From NCBI RefSeq assembly GCF_000813825.1, contig NZ_JWTA01000005.1:62001-126000 (forward strand): a DNA stretch of 64,000 nt, given 5' to 3'. Source of the DNA: Chryseobacterium taiwanense (lineage in GTDB: Bacteria; Bacteroidota; Bacteroidia; Flavobacteriales; Weeksellaceae). Position numbers and translations under genes: made by a program. Of the stretch, positions 26,845-35,935 are shown piece by piece. The first letter of the stretch is position 1, and every line of letters begins with the position of its first letter. Under the pieces are notes generated by a model that saw only the letters and a program-made list of their open reading frames with translations, did no database searches and was not told the DNA's origin.

Positions 26845-28098
26845 ATGGAAAGACAAAAAATACTAATCTTTAGTGATTGTTACATATACGGAGGTAGCGA
26901 AAAATTAATGGCTTTTTTGCTTAAGAATGAAATTTTAAATGAAAATTTCATTCTTCAATATAGTTACAGGAAACATAAAGAATATGATACTGGGCTTGAT
27001 AATGAAAATTTGTTGAATAGAGAAGGGAATTATCCTTTGATTCTTTTGGCAAATGATACCTTGTTTCACCAAATTAATCAACTTTCAATACCCTTATTAT
27101 TAAAAAAACTCTTGAAAGTTCCTTTTTTTCTTGTCGAAAAATTAGGGATTTATTTTATATGGAATTTATTAGGCTTAATGAATTTGTTGGTGAAGACAAA
27201 ACCGGATTTAATTCACATTAACAATGGTGGTTATCCTGCTGCAAAAACTTGTAATGTTTTGGTTGTGGCTAATTTTTTAACCGGTAAAGCTAAGGTAGTT
27301 TATCAAGTTAATAATCAAGCTCGTGAATGTAAAGGTTATTTTGAAAGAATTTACGACAAGTTCATTAATAAAAATGTTAATTGTTTTATAAATGCCTCTC
27401 ACAAAGCAAAGCAACAGCTGGTAGAAAAAAGGAATTTTAATTCCAATAAAATAATGGTTGTTAATAATTGTGTTCCATTGCCTAAAGTTAAATTAAATAG
27501 AGAACAGATTTTTGAAGAACTTAATATTCCACCGGATAGTTTTTTAATTGTTGAAGTTGCTTTTTTGTCCGAAAGAAAAGGACAGAGGTATTTGATAGAT
27601 GCTTTGTCTGCTTTATATAAAAAACAGTTACTTTCAAAAGAAAAAGTGTTTTGTGCTTTTGTGGGTAATGGGGAACAAGAAAATTTTTTGAAAAATTATA
27701 TTAAAGATCTTGGATTAAGTTCAAATGTTTTTATTTTAGGATATAAGAAAAATAGTGAAGATTATATTTCTGCTTCCGACCTATTTGTATTGCCTTCCAT
27801 ACGGGATGAAGATATGCCATTAGTTTTGTTGTCGGCCTTAGGATATGGGAAGCCAATTATAGCAACTGATTTTGCAGGTATTTCCCAGGCAATAGAACCG
27901 AATTCGAATGGCATTTTGATACAAAATGATTTAGAAACGTTTACTGATAATTTGGCAAATGAAATATACCGTTTGTATAATGATGAAGACTTAAGAATAG
28001 TGTTGGGTATAAATGCTAAAAAAAGTTATATAAATTATAGTCCGGAGATGTATGGCTTAAAATTGAAGCAAATTTATGAACAAATTTATGCAAGTTAA
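26845..28098 (+). CDS. GT4-family glycosyltransferase
   Basis: This 417-aa GT-B retaining transferase has the N-terminal IFSDCYIYGGSEKL and donor-site region FVLPSIRDEDMPLVLLSALG. In most GT4 enzymes this segment forms an E-x7-E pair; here the second Glu position is Ser, which is unusual and may alter activity or nucleotide preference. It should add one sugar of the repeat unit on the cytoplasmic membrane face. It overlaps the following epimerase gene by 23 bases. Confidence 0.85.
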   Translation: MERQKILIFSDCYIYGGSEKLMAFLLKNEILNENFILQYSYRKHKEYDTGLDNENLLNREGNYPLILLANDTLFHQINQLSIPLLLKKLLKVPFFLVEKLGIYFIWNLLGLMNLLVKTKPDLIHINNGGYPAAKTCNVLVVANFLTGKAKVVYQVNNQARECKGYFERIYDKFINKNVNCFINASHKAKQQLVEKRNFNSNKIMVVNNCVPLPKVKLNREQIFEELNIPPDSFLIVEVAFLSERKGQRYLIDALSALYKKQLLSKEKVFCAFVGNGEQENFLKNYIKDLGLSSNVFILGYKKNSEDYISASDLFVLPSIRDEDMPLVLLSALGYGKPIIATDFAGISQAIEPNSNGILIQNDLETFTDNLANEIYRLYNDEDLRIVLGINAKKSYINYSPEMYGLKLKQIYEQIYAS

Positions 28099-29032
28099 AG
28101 AAACCGTTTTATTACTTGGAGGTACAGGCTTCATAGGTAGGAATATAATTGACTATGTCCTAAAAAATAAAGAATATTCTAACTATAAGATAGTTGTTTT
28201 ATCTAGGAATTTTCAAAGGGAGATTGATGAATCTATAGAATATGTGACGGGAGATTATGCCGATAAAAGTGTATTAATACGTTTATTCTCAAAATGGAAT
28301 TTTACAAAAGTATTTCATTGTGCTACTTCAACAACACCTTTAACGTCTGGTAACAATATTCTAAGCGATATCAATGGTAATTTAATTGCAACAATTGGGT
28401 TATTAGATGTAATGAGAGATTTCAGCTGTAAATCTATTCTGTATTTGTCTTCAGGAGGAGCTGTATACGGGGAGAAAAATTTGGAGAAGATTTCGGAGAA
28501 TGATATCTGTAATCCTTTGAGTTCTTATGGAGTTGTCAAACTTACTATTGAGAATTATCTACGACTGTATCAGAAGCAATATGGAATTAATTATTTGATT
28601 TTAAGGATTTCTAATCCATTTGGCAGGTTTCATACTTCTGAAAAACAAGGGGTAGTGAATATTGCTATTAGAAGAGCATTACAGGGAGAAACTTTAGAGG
28701 TTTGGGGAGACGGTACACAGTCTAAGGATTATTTATTCGTTGATGATTTGGTTAAAATTATTTTTCTGCTTTTAAAACAAGAGGTTGTAAATAAAATATT
28801 GAATGTTGGTTCAGGTGAATCTTATCAACTTAATTGCATACTAAATACGATTAGGATATATTTGCCTGATGTAAAGGTTGATTATGTCGAATCTAAAACA
28901 ACAGATGTTAAAGATTTTTGTCTAGACATATCTTTGATGCAATCGTTTGTTAATTTCAAATTTACAGAACTTAAAGAGGCTATTCAACAAACGATATTTT
29001 GGGAAAATTCAAGGAAATCTATACTTAGTTAA
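28076..29032 (+). CDS. NAD-dependent nucleotide-sugar epimerase/dehydratase
   Basis: This 318-aa extended SDR has the loop LLGGTGFIGRNI and active-site segment SSYGVVK (Tyr-x3-Lys). EVWGDGTQSKDYLFVDDLVK is the usual UDP-sugar 4-epimerase-like substrate region. Either ATG 28076 or ATG 28088 could start it; both overlap the upstream gene. It probably makes a 4-epimer or a 4-keto-reduced sugar for the unit assembled here, but product cannot be named. Confidence 0.8.
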   Translation: MNKFMQVKETVLLLGGTGFIGRNIIDYVLKNKEYSNYKIVVLSRNFQREIDESIEYVTGDYADKSVLIRLFSKWNFTKVFHCATSTTPLTSGNNILSDINGNLIATIGLLDVMRDFSCKSILYLSSGGAVYGEKNLEKISENDICNPLSSYGVVKLTIENYLRLYQKQYGINYLILRISNPFGRFHTSEKQGVVNIAIRRALQGETLEVWGDGTQSKDYLFVDDLVKIIFLLLKQEVVNKILNVGSGESYQLNCILNTIRIYLPDVKVDYVESKTTDVKDFCLDISLMQSFVNFKFTELKEAIQQTIFWENSRKSILS

Positions 29033-29059
29033 ACTTAAAAATAACAAATAAAACTAATT

Positions 29060-29845
29060 ATGAAAGTAGTAATATTGTGCGGAGGATACGGAACAAGAAT
29101 TCGTGATGTCGCTGATGACATACCCAAACCAATGATTCCCATTGGAGGGAAGCCTATAATTTGGCATATTATGAAGACCTATGCAACTTTTGACTATACC
29201 GATTTTGTATTGTGTATGGGATATAAAAGCGATGTAATTAAGGACTTTTTTATTAATTATGAGCTTAGAAGTGCAGATGTTACCATAAAGTTAGGTAAAA
29301 AATCAGAACAAATAATTTCTGAAACAAACCACGACGAAGATGGTTGGCAGATAACTCTTGCTGAAACAGGAATCAAAGCAATGACAGGTGCTCGTGTAAG
29401 GAGAATTAAAAAGTACATAGGAGATGATCCTATATTTATGTTAACTTACGGAGATGGTGTTGGAGATATTGATATTGATGCATTAGTAGCTTTCCATAAA
29501 TCACACGGGAAAATGGTTACCCTCACAGGTGTTAGGCCACCGGGACGTTTTGGAGAGCTTGGTCTTGATGAGGACGGTACTGTAACCGGTTTTAATGAAA
29601 AACCTCAGGCAAGCGGTGGACGAATAAATGGAGGTTATTTTGTATGTAATAAAGAATTCTTAGATATTCTAAGTGATGACGAAGATTTGGTTTTAGAACA
29701 GGAACCAATGAAAAAATTAGTTGAATTAGAAGAGTTAAAAATGTTTGAACACGACGGCTTTTGGCAACCGATGGATACCTCAAGAGAATATAGCCTATTG
29801 AATGAATTATATAATAACGATAAAGCACCTTGGGTAAAATGGTAA
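29060..29845 (+). CDS. rfbF: Glucose-1-phosphate cytidylyltransferase
   Basis: This 261-aa enzyme makes CDP-glucose, the first step of CDP-6-deoxyhexose synthesis. ILCGGYGTRIRDVADDIPKP is the nucleotidyltransferase loop, and MLTYGDGVGDIDIDAL plus GWFNEKP-like GFNEKPQA fit RfbF. Its stop overlaps the start of rfbG. Length is standard. Confidence 0.95.
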   Translation: MKVVILCGGYGTRIRDVADDIPKPMIPIGGKPIIWHIMKTYATFDYTDFVLCMGYKSDVIKDFFINYELRSADVTIKLGKKSEQIISETNHDEDGWQITLAETGIKAMTGARVRRIKKYIGDDPIFMLTYGDGVGDIDIDALVAFHKSHGKMVTLTGVRPPGRFGELGLDEDGTVTGFNEKPQASGGRINGGYFVCNKEFLDILSDDEDLVLEQEPMKKLVELEELKMFEHDGFWQPMDTSREYSLLNELYNNDKAPWVKW

Positions 29846-30954
29846 ATAAACAATTGTTTGGAGACGTATATAGAGGAAAAAAGGTTCTTGTTACTGGTAA
29901 CACCGGTTTTAAGGGTTCGTGGCTGTGTACATGGTTAATTAGTTTAGGAGCAGAAGTCTACGGTATATCTAAAGATATACCAACTAAACCCTCTATGTTT
30001 GAAGAGCTTGCTTTAGCAGATAAAATGACGCATTATATGGCTGACATTCGTGATTATAACAAAATGGAGGAGATAATTAACAATGTGTCTCCTGATTTTG
30101 TATTTCACCTTGCTGCGCAGCCTATAGTTTCTTTTTCTTATGCTGAACCTCTTGATACTATATCAAGTAACGTGATGGGTACGGCTAATATTCTTGAGGT
30201 TTTAAGAAAGTATACCAAACCATGTACGGCAGTAATAATAACTAGTGATAAATGTTATGATAACGTTGAGTGGATATATGGATACAAGGAAACTGATGCT
30301 GTAGGAGGGAAAGATATTTACAGTGGGAGCAAAGGTGCCGCAGAAGTGATTTTTAAATCGTACTATCATTCATTTTTCAATAAGGAAGACTTTCCTGTGA
30401 AAATTGTAACAGCCCGTGCCGGTAATGTAATTGGTGGAGGTGATTGGGCATTAGACAGAATTGTACCTGACTGTATGCGTTCATGGAGTGAAGATAAATA
30501 TGTAGAGATAAGAAGTCCTAAAGCAACAAGACCTTGGCAGCATGTTCTTGAGCCATTAAGTGGCTACCTTCAGCTTGGTGAGCAATTGTATAAAAACCAT
30601 TCACTAAACGGAGAGAGTTTTAATTTTGGGCCACAAGCAGAGTATAGCCATACAGTGCAGGAAATATTGGAAGATATGAGTGTGAGATGGCATTTTAAAA
30701 GTTCTAAGGAGGCTTACCAAATTACCGGAGATATTAAGTTTCATGAGGCTGGCTTACTCAAGCTTAACTGCGATAAGGCATTATTCCATTTTAAATGGAA
30801 GCCCACGCTTAATTATAAAACCCTATTAGAATATACCAGTGATTGGTATTATGAGTATTATAAAAACAAACCGGATATGTTTGAATATACTAAAAGTCAA
30901 ATTGAAGGTTATGAAAATTTGGCTATTAATCAAAACTTGGCATGGACAAAATAA
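29839..30954 (+). CDS. rfbG: CDP-glucose 4,6-dehydratase
   Basis: This extended SDR converts CDP-glucose to CDP-4-keto-6-deoxyglucose. VTGNTGFKGSWLCTWL is the characteristic cofactor segment, ITSDKCYDN the Ser/Thr-Asp region and YSGSKGAAE the Tyr-x3-Lys site. I prefer the ATG at 29839 (371 aa), which overlaps the rfbF stop, over an in-frame TTG at 29830. The following cupin and reductase genes should process its product. RfbH, the C-3 deoxygenase, is absent. Confidence 0.94.
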   Translation: MVNKQLFGDVYRGKKVLVTGNTGFKGSWLCTWLISLGAEVYGISKDIPTKPSMFEELALADKMTHYMADIRDYNKMEEIINNVSPDFVFHLAAQPIVSFSYAEPLDTISSNVMGTANILEVLRKYTKPCTAVIITSDKCYDNVEWIYGYKETDAVGGKDIYSGSKGAAEVIFKSYYHSFFNKEDFPVKIVTARAGNVIGGGDWALDRIVPDCMRSWSEDKYVEIRSPKATRPWQHVLEPLSGYLQLGEQLYKNHSLNGESFNFGPQAEYSHTVQEILEDMSVRWHFKSSKEAYQITGDIKFHEAGLLKLNCDKALFHFKWKPTLNYKTLLEYTSDWYYEYYKNKPDMFEYTKSQIEGYENLAINQNLAWTK

Positions 30955-31385
30955 CAGTAGAAGGAGTTATAGTAACATCTTTAAAGCAAATTCATCACCC
31001 AAAAGGTAATGTATTTCACGCGATGAAAAAAAGTGATGAGGGGTATTCCGGTTTTGGAGAAGCTTATTTTTCAACCATTCATTTTAATGATACAAAACCA
31101 TGGAAAAAACATCTTGAAATGACGCTTAATTTTGTGGTGCCTGTAGGAGAAATACGTTTTGTGATTTTTGATGACAGAGAAGGAAGTCCAACTAGAAATA
31201 GTTTCTTTGATATTACATTAGGTCAAAATAATTATCAAAGGATCACGATACCTCCCGGTGTATGGGTGGCATTTCACGGAGTGGGTTCTGAATATAATTT
31301 ATTATTAAATTTGGCTAATCTTGAACATGATCCAAATGAGATTGAGAGAAAAGAAGACCTGTCAGATATAGTATATCAATGGTAA
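30942..31385 (+). CDS. RmlC-like cupin sugar epimerase
   Basis: This 147-aa single-domain cupin resembles dTDP-4-dehydrorhamnose 3,5-epimerases; TIPPGVWVAFHGVG and the following NLLLNLAN are the RmlC-type beta-strand segments. Between rfbG and a reductase, it is expected to epimerise CDP-4-keto-6-deoxyglucose at C3 and/or C5. It overlaps rfbG by 13 bases and its stop overlaps the next start. The stereochemical outcome cannot be read from the sequence. Confidence 0.75.
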   Translation: MDKITVEGVIVTSLKQIHHPKGNVFHAMKKSDEGYSGFGEAYFSTIHFNDTKPWKKHLEMTLNFVVPVGEIRFVIFDDREGSPTRNSFFDITLGQNNYQRITIPPGVWVAFHGVGSEYNLLLNLANLEHDPNEIERKEDLSDIVYQW

Positions 31386-32329
31386 TGCACAAGGTACTAG
31401 TTACAGGAGGGAGTGGATATATAGGGGCTCGTCTATGTTTGCATCTTGCAGAGCAAGGATATTCGGTTACGCCGCTGTTTTATTCTAATATCCCTAAAGA
31501 AAAAAGCTGGATTTCCAAAATGGATAATGTTGTTGTAGGTGATATCAGAGATGAAAAATTTCTTATTGAACTCGCAAAGAACAAATATGATGTCATAGTA
31601 CATTTGGTATCATTAGATCATAATCAGTCTAACGGATCTCCTGCTTATGTAAGCTCTATAAATATTGCTCCTGTTTGGTCTTTATTGGATGTTTTTTCAA
31701 AACAGGGTCTGAAAAAATTTATATATTTTTCTACAGCTCAGGTTTATGGAGCTCTTAAAGATGAGAAAGTAACAGAATTTCACGATACGAACACTCAAAA
31801 CGCTTATGGCTTAACGCATCATATAGGGGAAGTTATTTGTGAGCATTACAATAGGGTTTCTTCGGTTGATTGTAGGATTGTTCGTCTTTCAAATAGCTAT
31901 GGAGCACCAATTTTTGAAGAAAATAATTGTTGGTGGTTGGTGGTTAATGATTTATGCAGAATGGCATACATTGAAAATAAGATTGTTTTGCAATCAGATG
32001 GATCTCCTTTGCGTGATTTTATTCACGGTTGGGATGTTTGTAATGGTGTTCAGTGTATTATTGAGACATCTGAAGATCATTTCATATATAATATAAATTC
32101 AGGTAAAACTATGTCAATTATAGAAATTGCCCAAAAGATAAAAACTGTTTTTTTTGTTAGGTATGGCATTGAATTGCCTATTATAACAGCAAAACGTGAA
32201 TCAGATGTAGAAATTAATAAATATTTATTAGATAATAGTCTGGTACGCAGTATAGGATTTGAGGTTAAATGGAATCTTGAAGACGGAATTAATAACCTTT
32301 TTGAATATTTAGAACAAAATAATGAATAA
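31379..32329 (+). CDS. NAD-dependent sugar reductase/epimerase of the CDP-sugar cassette
   Basis: This 316-aa extended SDR has LVTGGSGYIGARL and the active-site segment QNAYGLTHHIGE; the usual Tyr-x3-Lys appears as Tyr-x3-His, so the catalytic lysine is not in its normal place. It probably reduces the 4-keto group of the epimerised CDP-sugar. Two starts are possible, ATG 31379 or ATG 31385; the latter overlaps the upstream stop by one base. The altered active site makes activity less certain. Confidence 0.75.
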   Translation: MVMHKVLVTGGSGYIGARLCLHLAEQGYSVTPLFYSNIPKEKSWISKMDNVVVGDIRDEKFLIELAKNKYDVIVHLVSLDHNQSNGSPAYVSSINIAPVWSLLDVFSKQGLKKFIYFSTAQVYGALKDEKVTEFHDTNTQNAYGLTHHIGEVICEHYNRVSSVDCRIVRLSNSYGAPIFEENNCWWLVVNDLCRMAYIENKIVLQSDGSPLRDFIHGWDVCNGVQCIIETSEDHFIYNINSGKTMSIIEIAQKIKTVFFVRYGIELPIITAKRESDVEINKYLLDNSLVRSIGFEVKWNLEDGINNLFEYLEQNNE

Positions 32330-33203
32330 TTCAACTCCATTTTTTTCTATTGTCATTCCGACTTATAATCATGCGGAGCTTATCGGGAGGTGCATAGAAA
32401 GCTTATTGTGTCAGTCCTACCAAAATTGGGAAGCAATTGTTGTTAATAATTTTTCTGAAGATAATACTATTGAAGTTGTAGAAAGATACAATGATCCTCG
32501 TATTCGGCTTATAAATAATGCGAATGGTGGGGTAATTGCTGTATCAAGAAACAAAGGATTGTCCGTAGCTAAAGGTAATTGGATATGTTTTTTAGATTCA
32601 GATGATTGGTGGTATCCGAATAAGTTGGAGGTTTGTTTACCGTATCTGAATGATTATGATTTAGTTCATCATAATCTAGATATATATACTTCTCTTGGTA
32701 AATCAAATAAAATAGCGAAGGGTAGAGATTTAGAAGGCAATTTTTATAAAAATTTGCTCATTAAGGGGAATGGTGTTCTAAATTCAAGTGTAATCATTAA
32801 AAAAGAAATAGTTGATTGGATCGGGAAAATATCAGAGGATAAAATGCTAATTGCTGTTGAAGATTATGATTATTGGATTAGGGCTGCAAAAGTAACAGAT
32901 CGTTTTAAATATATTAAACAGTCTTTGGGTGGTTATTGGATGGGTGCAAATACTTCTTACTCGCTTAAGCAAATAGAAAGATCAAAGTCGTTATTGAATA
33001 AATACTTAGTTGATTTATCTATTGAAGAGCAAAGAGTAGCAACTGCGCTTTATAATTTTAATGCTGCTCGAATGTATCATCATTTTTCTTTTTTTTCAGA
33101 TGCTAAAAAACACTACTTACTGTCACTTAATACAAGTTTTGTTCGTAGCAAGTTTAAAGCAATTGTTGGTTATTTGCTATGTTTTTTTTCAATTAAATAT
33201 TAA
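32322..33203 (+). CDS. GT2-family glycosyltransferase
   Basis: This 293-aa GT-A enzyme begins FSIVIPTYNHAELIGRCIES, the usual GT2 opening, and has the metal-binding FLDSDDWWYPNKLE. It should transfer one sugar of the repeat unit from a nucleotide donor on the cytoplasmic side. It overlaps the reductase gene by 8 bases and is two bases before the polymerase gene. Donor and linkage are unknown. Confidence 0.88.
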   Translation: MNNSTPFFSIVIPTYNHAELIGRCIESLLCQSYQNWEAIVVNNFSEDNTIEVVERYNDPRIRLINNANGGVIAVSRNKGLSVAKGNWICFLDSDDWWYPNKLEVCLPYLNDYDLVHHNLDIYTSLGKSNKIAKGRDLEGNFYKNLLIKGNGVLNSSVIIKKEIVDWIGKISEDKMLIAVEDYDYWIRAAKVTDRFKYIKQSLGGYWMGANTSYSLKQIERSKSLLNKYLVDLSIEEQRVATALYNFNAARMYHHFSFFSDAKKHYLLSLNTSFVRSKFKAIVGYLLCFFSIKY

Positions 33204-33205
33204 TA

Positions 33206-34624
33206 ATGATTGGAATTGATAAAACTGTAGATTTAAATAGAATTTTGAAGCTATTCAATTTTGGTATTTTATTTTTGTTGTGGTATTCATATTTAGAAGA
33301 TGGAGATACCACTTACGTGAATTTTAACACTGTTCTTTTAGGAACGCTTTTATCTTTTCAAATTGGTGTTTTTTTGTATTTTGAAAAGAAGAGAAGAGAT
33401 CCGTTTGTGATACTATTATGTTTACAAATGGTTTTTTATTTTTTATTGAGGATTTATACATTACATGAATATTCTTTTTCGGTAGTCTTTTTAAGATATC
33501 CATTCTTTGTTCAAGATTTAAATTATTCACTATTTTTTATTTTAATTGCTAACTGTGTTTTTTATTTGGGATTAAGTATAAATTGTTTAAAATTTCAATC
33601 TAAAAACGAGATTCTAAATTTTTTACCTAAACATCGTTCTAATATTCTTGTCTTATTGGCAATAGGATATTTTTTTACTTTTTACAGACAAATTGGGTTA
33701 GGAAGTCTTGCTGGGATAATTGATGTTTTAAATGGTACTTTTTTAAATATAGCTACAATTTTATTAATGGTGTTGGTTTATTTCTTTCTTTTTAGAAATA
33801 AATTAAGCAAAAGCATAAAGCTTTTTATAATATTAGGTGTGCTTATATTTGTGGTTTTGCAAACTTTGATTGGTAGTCGGTCGGCAATTTTGACTTTATT
33901 AAATTTTTTGTTGTTTTCTATATTGGCTATTAAAAATTATTTAGTTGTGAAAAGAAAATATTTATCCTTCTTTTTATTTTTGGCTCCACTAATGATTTTA
34001 ATTTTTTCAGTTACTACCTTTTTAAGGCTAAGGGTTGAAGAGAGAAGTACAGTAGGTGAGCAAACGATTGAGGTAATAAAAGAGTTTGATATAGAGTCTG
34101 ATTTTTTAGATTCTATAGATTTAGTACTAATGGGAGTTGGGGACAGAATTGGTTTTTTGGACTATTGTGCAGAGATAATTAATAATAATGAGGAATATTC
34201 AACTGTTTTTAATGCTCAATTTTATTTTAAAAGTACTATTGATAATGTATTGAGTCCTGGGTTTGATGTTTTTGATACCCCTAAAACTTCAAATGCTTTA
34301 AGATTTATTTATAATAAAGAAGGAGAACCAAAAAAGTCGAAAGTTGCAGAAGCTTATCAATCGGATGAATTTACTATGTATGGTGAGTTTTATGCTCTAT
34401 TTGGAAAATGGTTTTCATTAATACCAATATTTTTTACCGGATTCATTTTTAAATGGATTTATTTAAGATTAAAAAAAGATAATATTTATTTGTTTTATTT
34501 GAAGAGAGCATTTGTTTTGTATGTTTTTTGGATAATGCTGAATAGTTTTGGAATTGATTGGCTATTTTTGGATATTTTTTCTATTTTTTTTACATATCAA
34601 ATTTTTAAGGGACTTTTACGATAA
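33206..34624 (+). CDS. wzy: Wzy-like O-antigen/repeat-unit polymerase
   Basis: This 472-aa membrane protein has about eleven to twelve hydrophobic segments and one large loop (roughly residues 275-385) with the motif LIGSRSAILTLL before it. No enzyme motif identifies it firmly, as is normal for Wzy. The size, topology, extreme AT content and place at the end of a transferase group make it the only polymerase candidate in the locus. It is followed by a 309-bp gap. Confidence 0.72.
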   Translation: MIGIDKTVDLNRILKLFNFGILFLLWYSYLEDGDTTYVNFNTVLLGTLLSFQIGVFLYFEKKRRDPFVILLCLQMVFYFLLRIYTLHEYSFSVVFLRYPFFVQDLNYSLFFILIANCVFYLGLSINCLKFQSKNEILNFLPKHRSNILVLLAIGYFFTFYRQIGLGSLAGIIDVLNGTFLNIATILLMVLVYFFLFRNKLSKSIKLFIILGVLIFVVLQTLIGSRSAILTLLNFLLFSILAIKNYLVVKRKYLSFFLFLAPLMILIFSVTTFLRLRVEERSTVGEQTIEVIKEFDIESDFLDSIDLVLMGVGDRIGFLDYCAEIINNNEEYSTVFNAQFYFKSTIDNVLSPGFDVFDTPKTSNALRFIYNKEGEPKKSKVAEAYQSDEFTMYGEFYALFGKWFSLIPIFFTGFIFKWIYLRLKKDNIYLFYLKRAFVLYVFWIMLNSFGIDWLFLDIFSIFFTYQIFKGLLR

Positions 34625-34933
34625 AGTAATTAATACCATAGGATATTTAATATGATGGTTTGAATACTTGTAATTAATTATGATATTTAAATATACATTA
34701 TTATAATTTATTTCAAAATATAAATATTGCAAAAGATTGTATAACTATGGTGCTTGCTAAGGATAAAATATTTTTTTGCATAATTTATTAAGGTCATATA
34801 AATTAGTTTTATTCTAGATAATGAAATTGATATATTTAAAGTATTAAAAGATTTGATGTAAATTTTGTTTTAAACAGCACTTGTAGTCGTATTTGTAAGT
34901 TTCAATAAAAATTTAAACAAGATAGATTTTAAG
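34625..34933. other. AT-rich non-coding gap inside the polysaccharide locus
   Basis: These 309 bases hold no credible ORF, no clear TTTG-N18-TAnnTTTG promoter and no T-tailed hairpin. It is the longest gap between 13.2 and 46.7 kb and separates the nonulosonate/CDP-sugar half from the L-FucNAc/QuiNAc-type half, so it may be a junction between two assembled cassettes. Confidence 0.6.
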
Positions 34934-35935
34934 ATGATATTAATTGATGCATTATATATTAACAACGGAGGAGGAAAGGTTCTTCTTGATTATTTAGTTA
35001 AAAAATTAGAAAAAAAATATGATAATGTATTTTATATATTCGATTCTCGATGTTCTAATGATTTTCAATATGTTCCTGAACATCGTAAAGTATACATGAA
35101 AGCTTCTTTAGTAAAGAGATATCAATTTTATAAAAATAATAATAATAAATTTGGTATATTTTTGTGTTTTGGCAATTTACCACCATTGATTAAATTAAAT
35201 TTACCAGTATTTACCTATTTTCATAACCGATTATTAATAAATATTCCAAAGCATACAGTTTTAAAGAATTTTATTATGTTGAAACTAAAATCTTTATTTT
35301 TAAAGATAATAGTAAAAAATACAGATTATGTAATAGTACAATCTGATATTATAAAACAGGAATTTTTAAAAGAAATTCGTTTTGAAGAAAATAAAATTTT
35401 ACCTTACCCTTTTTACGAACCATTAAATTATCCCAATACAAATAAAATTAAAAATCGTTTTATTTATGTTAGTAGTGGTGAAGAGTATAAAAATCATAAA
35501 CGTTTACTACAAGCATTTAAAAAAGCTTATGATTTAACTAAAAGTATTAGTTTAGTAGTAACTATTGATAGTTCTTATATCAAATTATATGAAGAGATTA
35601 ATATATTAATAAATAAAGGCTATCCTATAGAAAACTTAGGATTTGTGTCTAAAGAAAAATTATGTTTGGAATATGCTAAAGCTGAATTTACAATTTATCC
35701 ATCTATAACAGAAAGTTTTGGTATAAGTATTATTGAAGCTATAGAAGGTGGTTGTAAAGTAATTGGTGCAAATTTACCTTATATGCACGCAGTATGTAAA
35801 CCTTCTTTACTCTTTGATCCTTTAAATATAGATTCAATTGAGAACGCAATACTTACTGCTATGAATAACACATTACCTAATACGGAACAGAAAATATTCA
35901 ACAAGATAGATGATATAATAAGTTTATTAACATAA
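34934..35935 (+). CDS. GT4-family glycosyltransferase (very AT-rich gene)
   Basis: This 333-aa GT-B transferase has the donor-site region YPSITESFGISIIEAIEGG with an intact E-x7-E pair. RFIYVSSGEEYKNHKRLLQAF is the link region typical of group 1 transferases. Codon choice is dominated by TTA, ATA and AAA, more extreme than in neighbours, which points to separate acquisition. The stop codon overlaps the next start region by proximity (no gap). Confidence 0.85.
   Translation: MILIDALYINNGGGKVLLDYLVKKLEKKYDNVFYIFDSRCSNDFQYVPEHRKVYMKASLVKRYQFYKNNNNKFGIFLCFGNLPPLIKLNLPVFTYFHNRLLINIPKHTVLKNFIMLKLKSLFLKIIVKNTDYVIVQSDIIKQEFLKEIRFEENKILPYPFYEPLNYPNTNKIKNRFIYVSSGEEYKNHKRLLQAFKKAYDLTKSISLVVTIDSSYIKLYEEINILINKGYPIENLGFVSKEKLCLEYAKAEFTIYPSITESFGISIIEAIEGGCKVIGANLPYMHAVCKPSLLFDPLNIDSIENAILTAMNNTLPNTEQKIFNKIDDIISLLT

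Noticed and set aside
31839..32096. 85-aa plus-strand ORF inside the CDP-sugar reductase gene
   Set aside because: It is an out-of-frame shadow of a gene with clear SDR motifs and has no start context of its own.
34625..34933. Insertion sequence remnant in the central gap
   Set aside because: No transposase fragment, terminal inverted repeat or target duplication could be seen.
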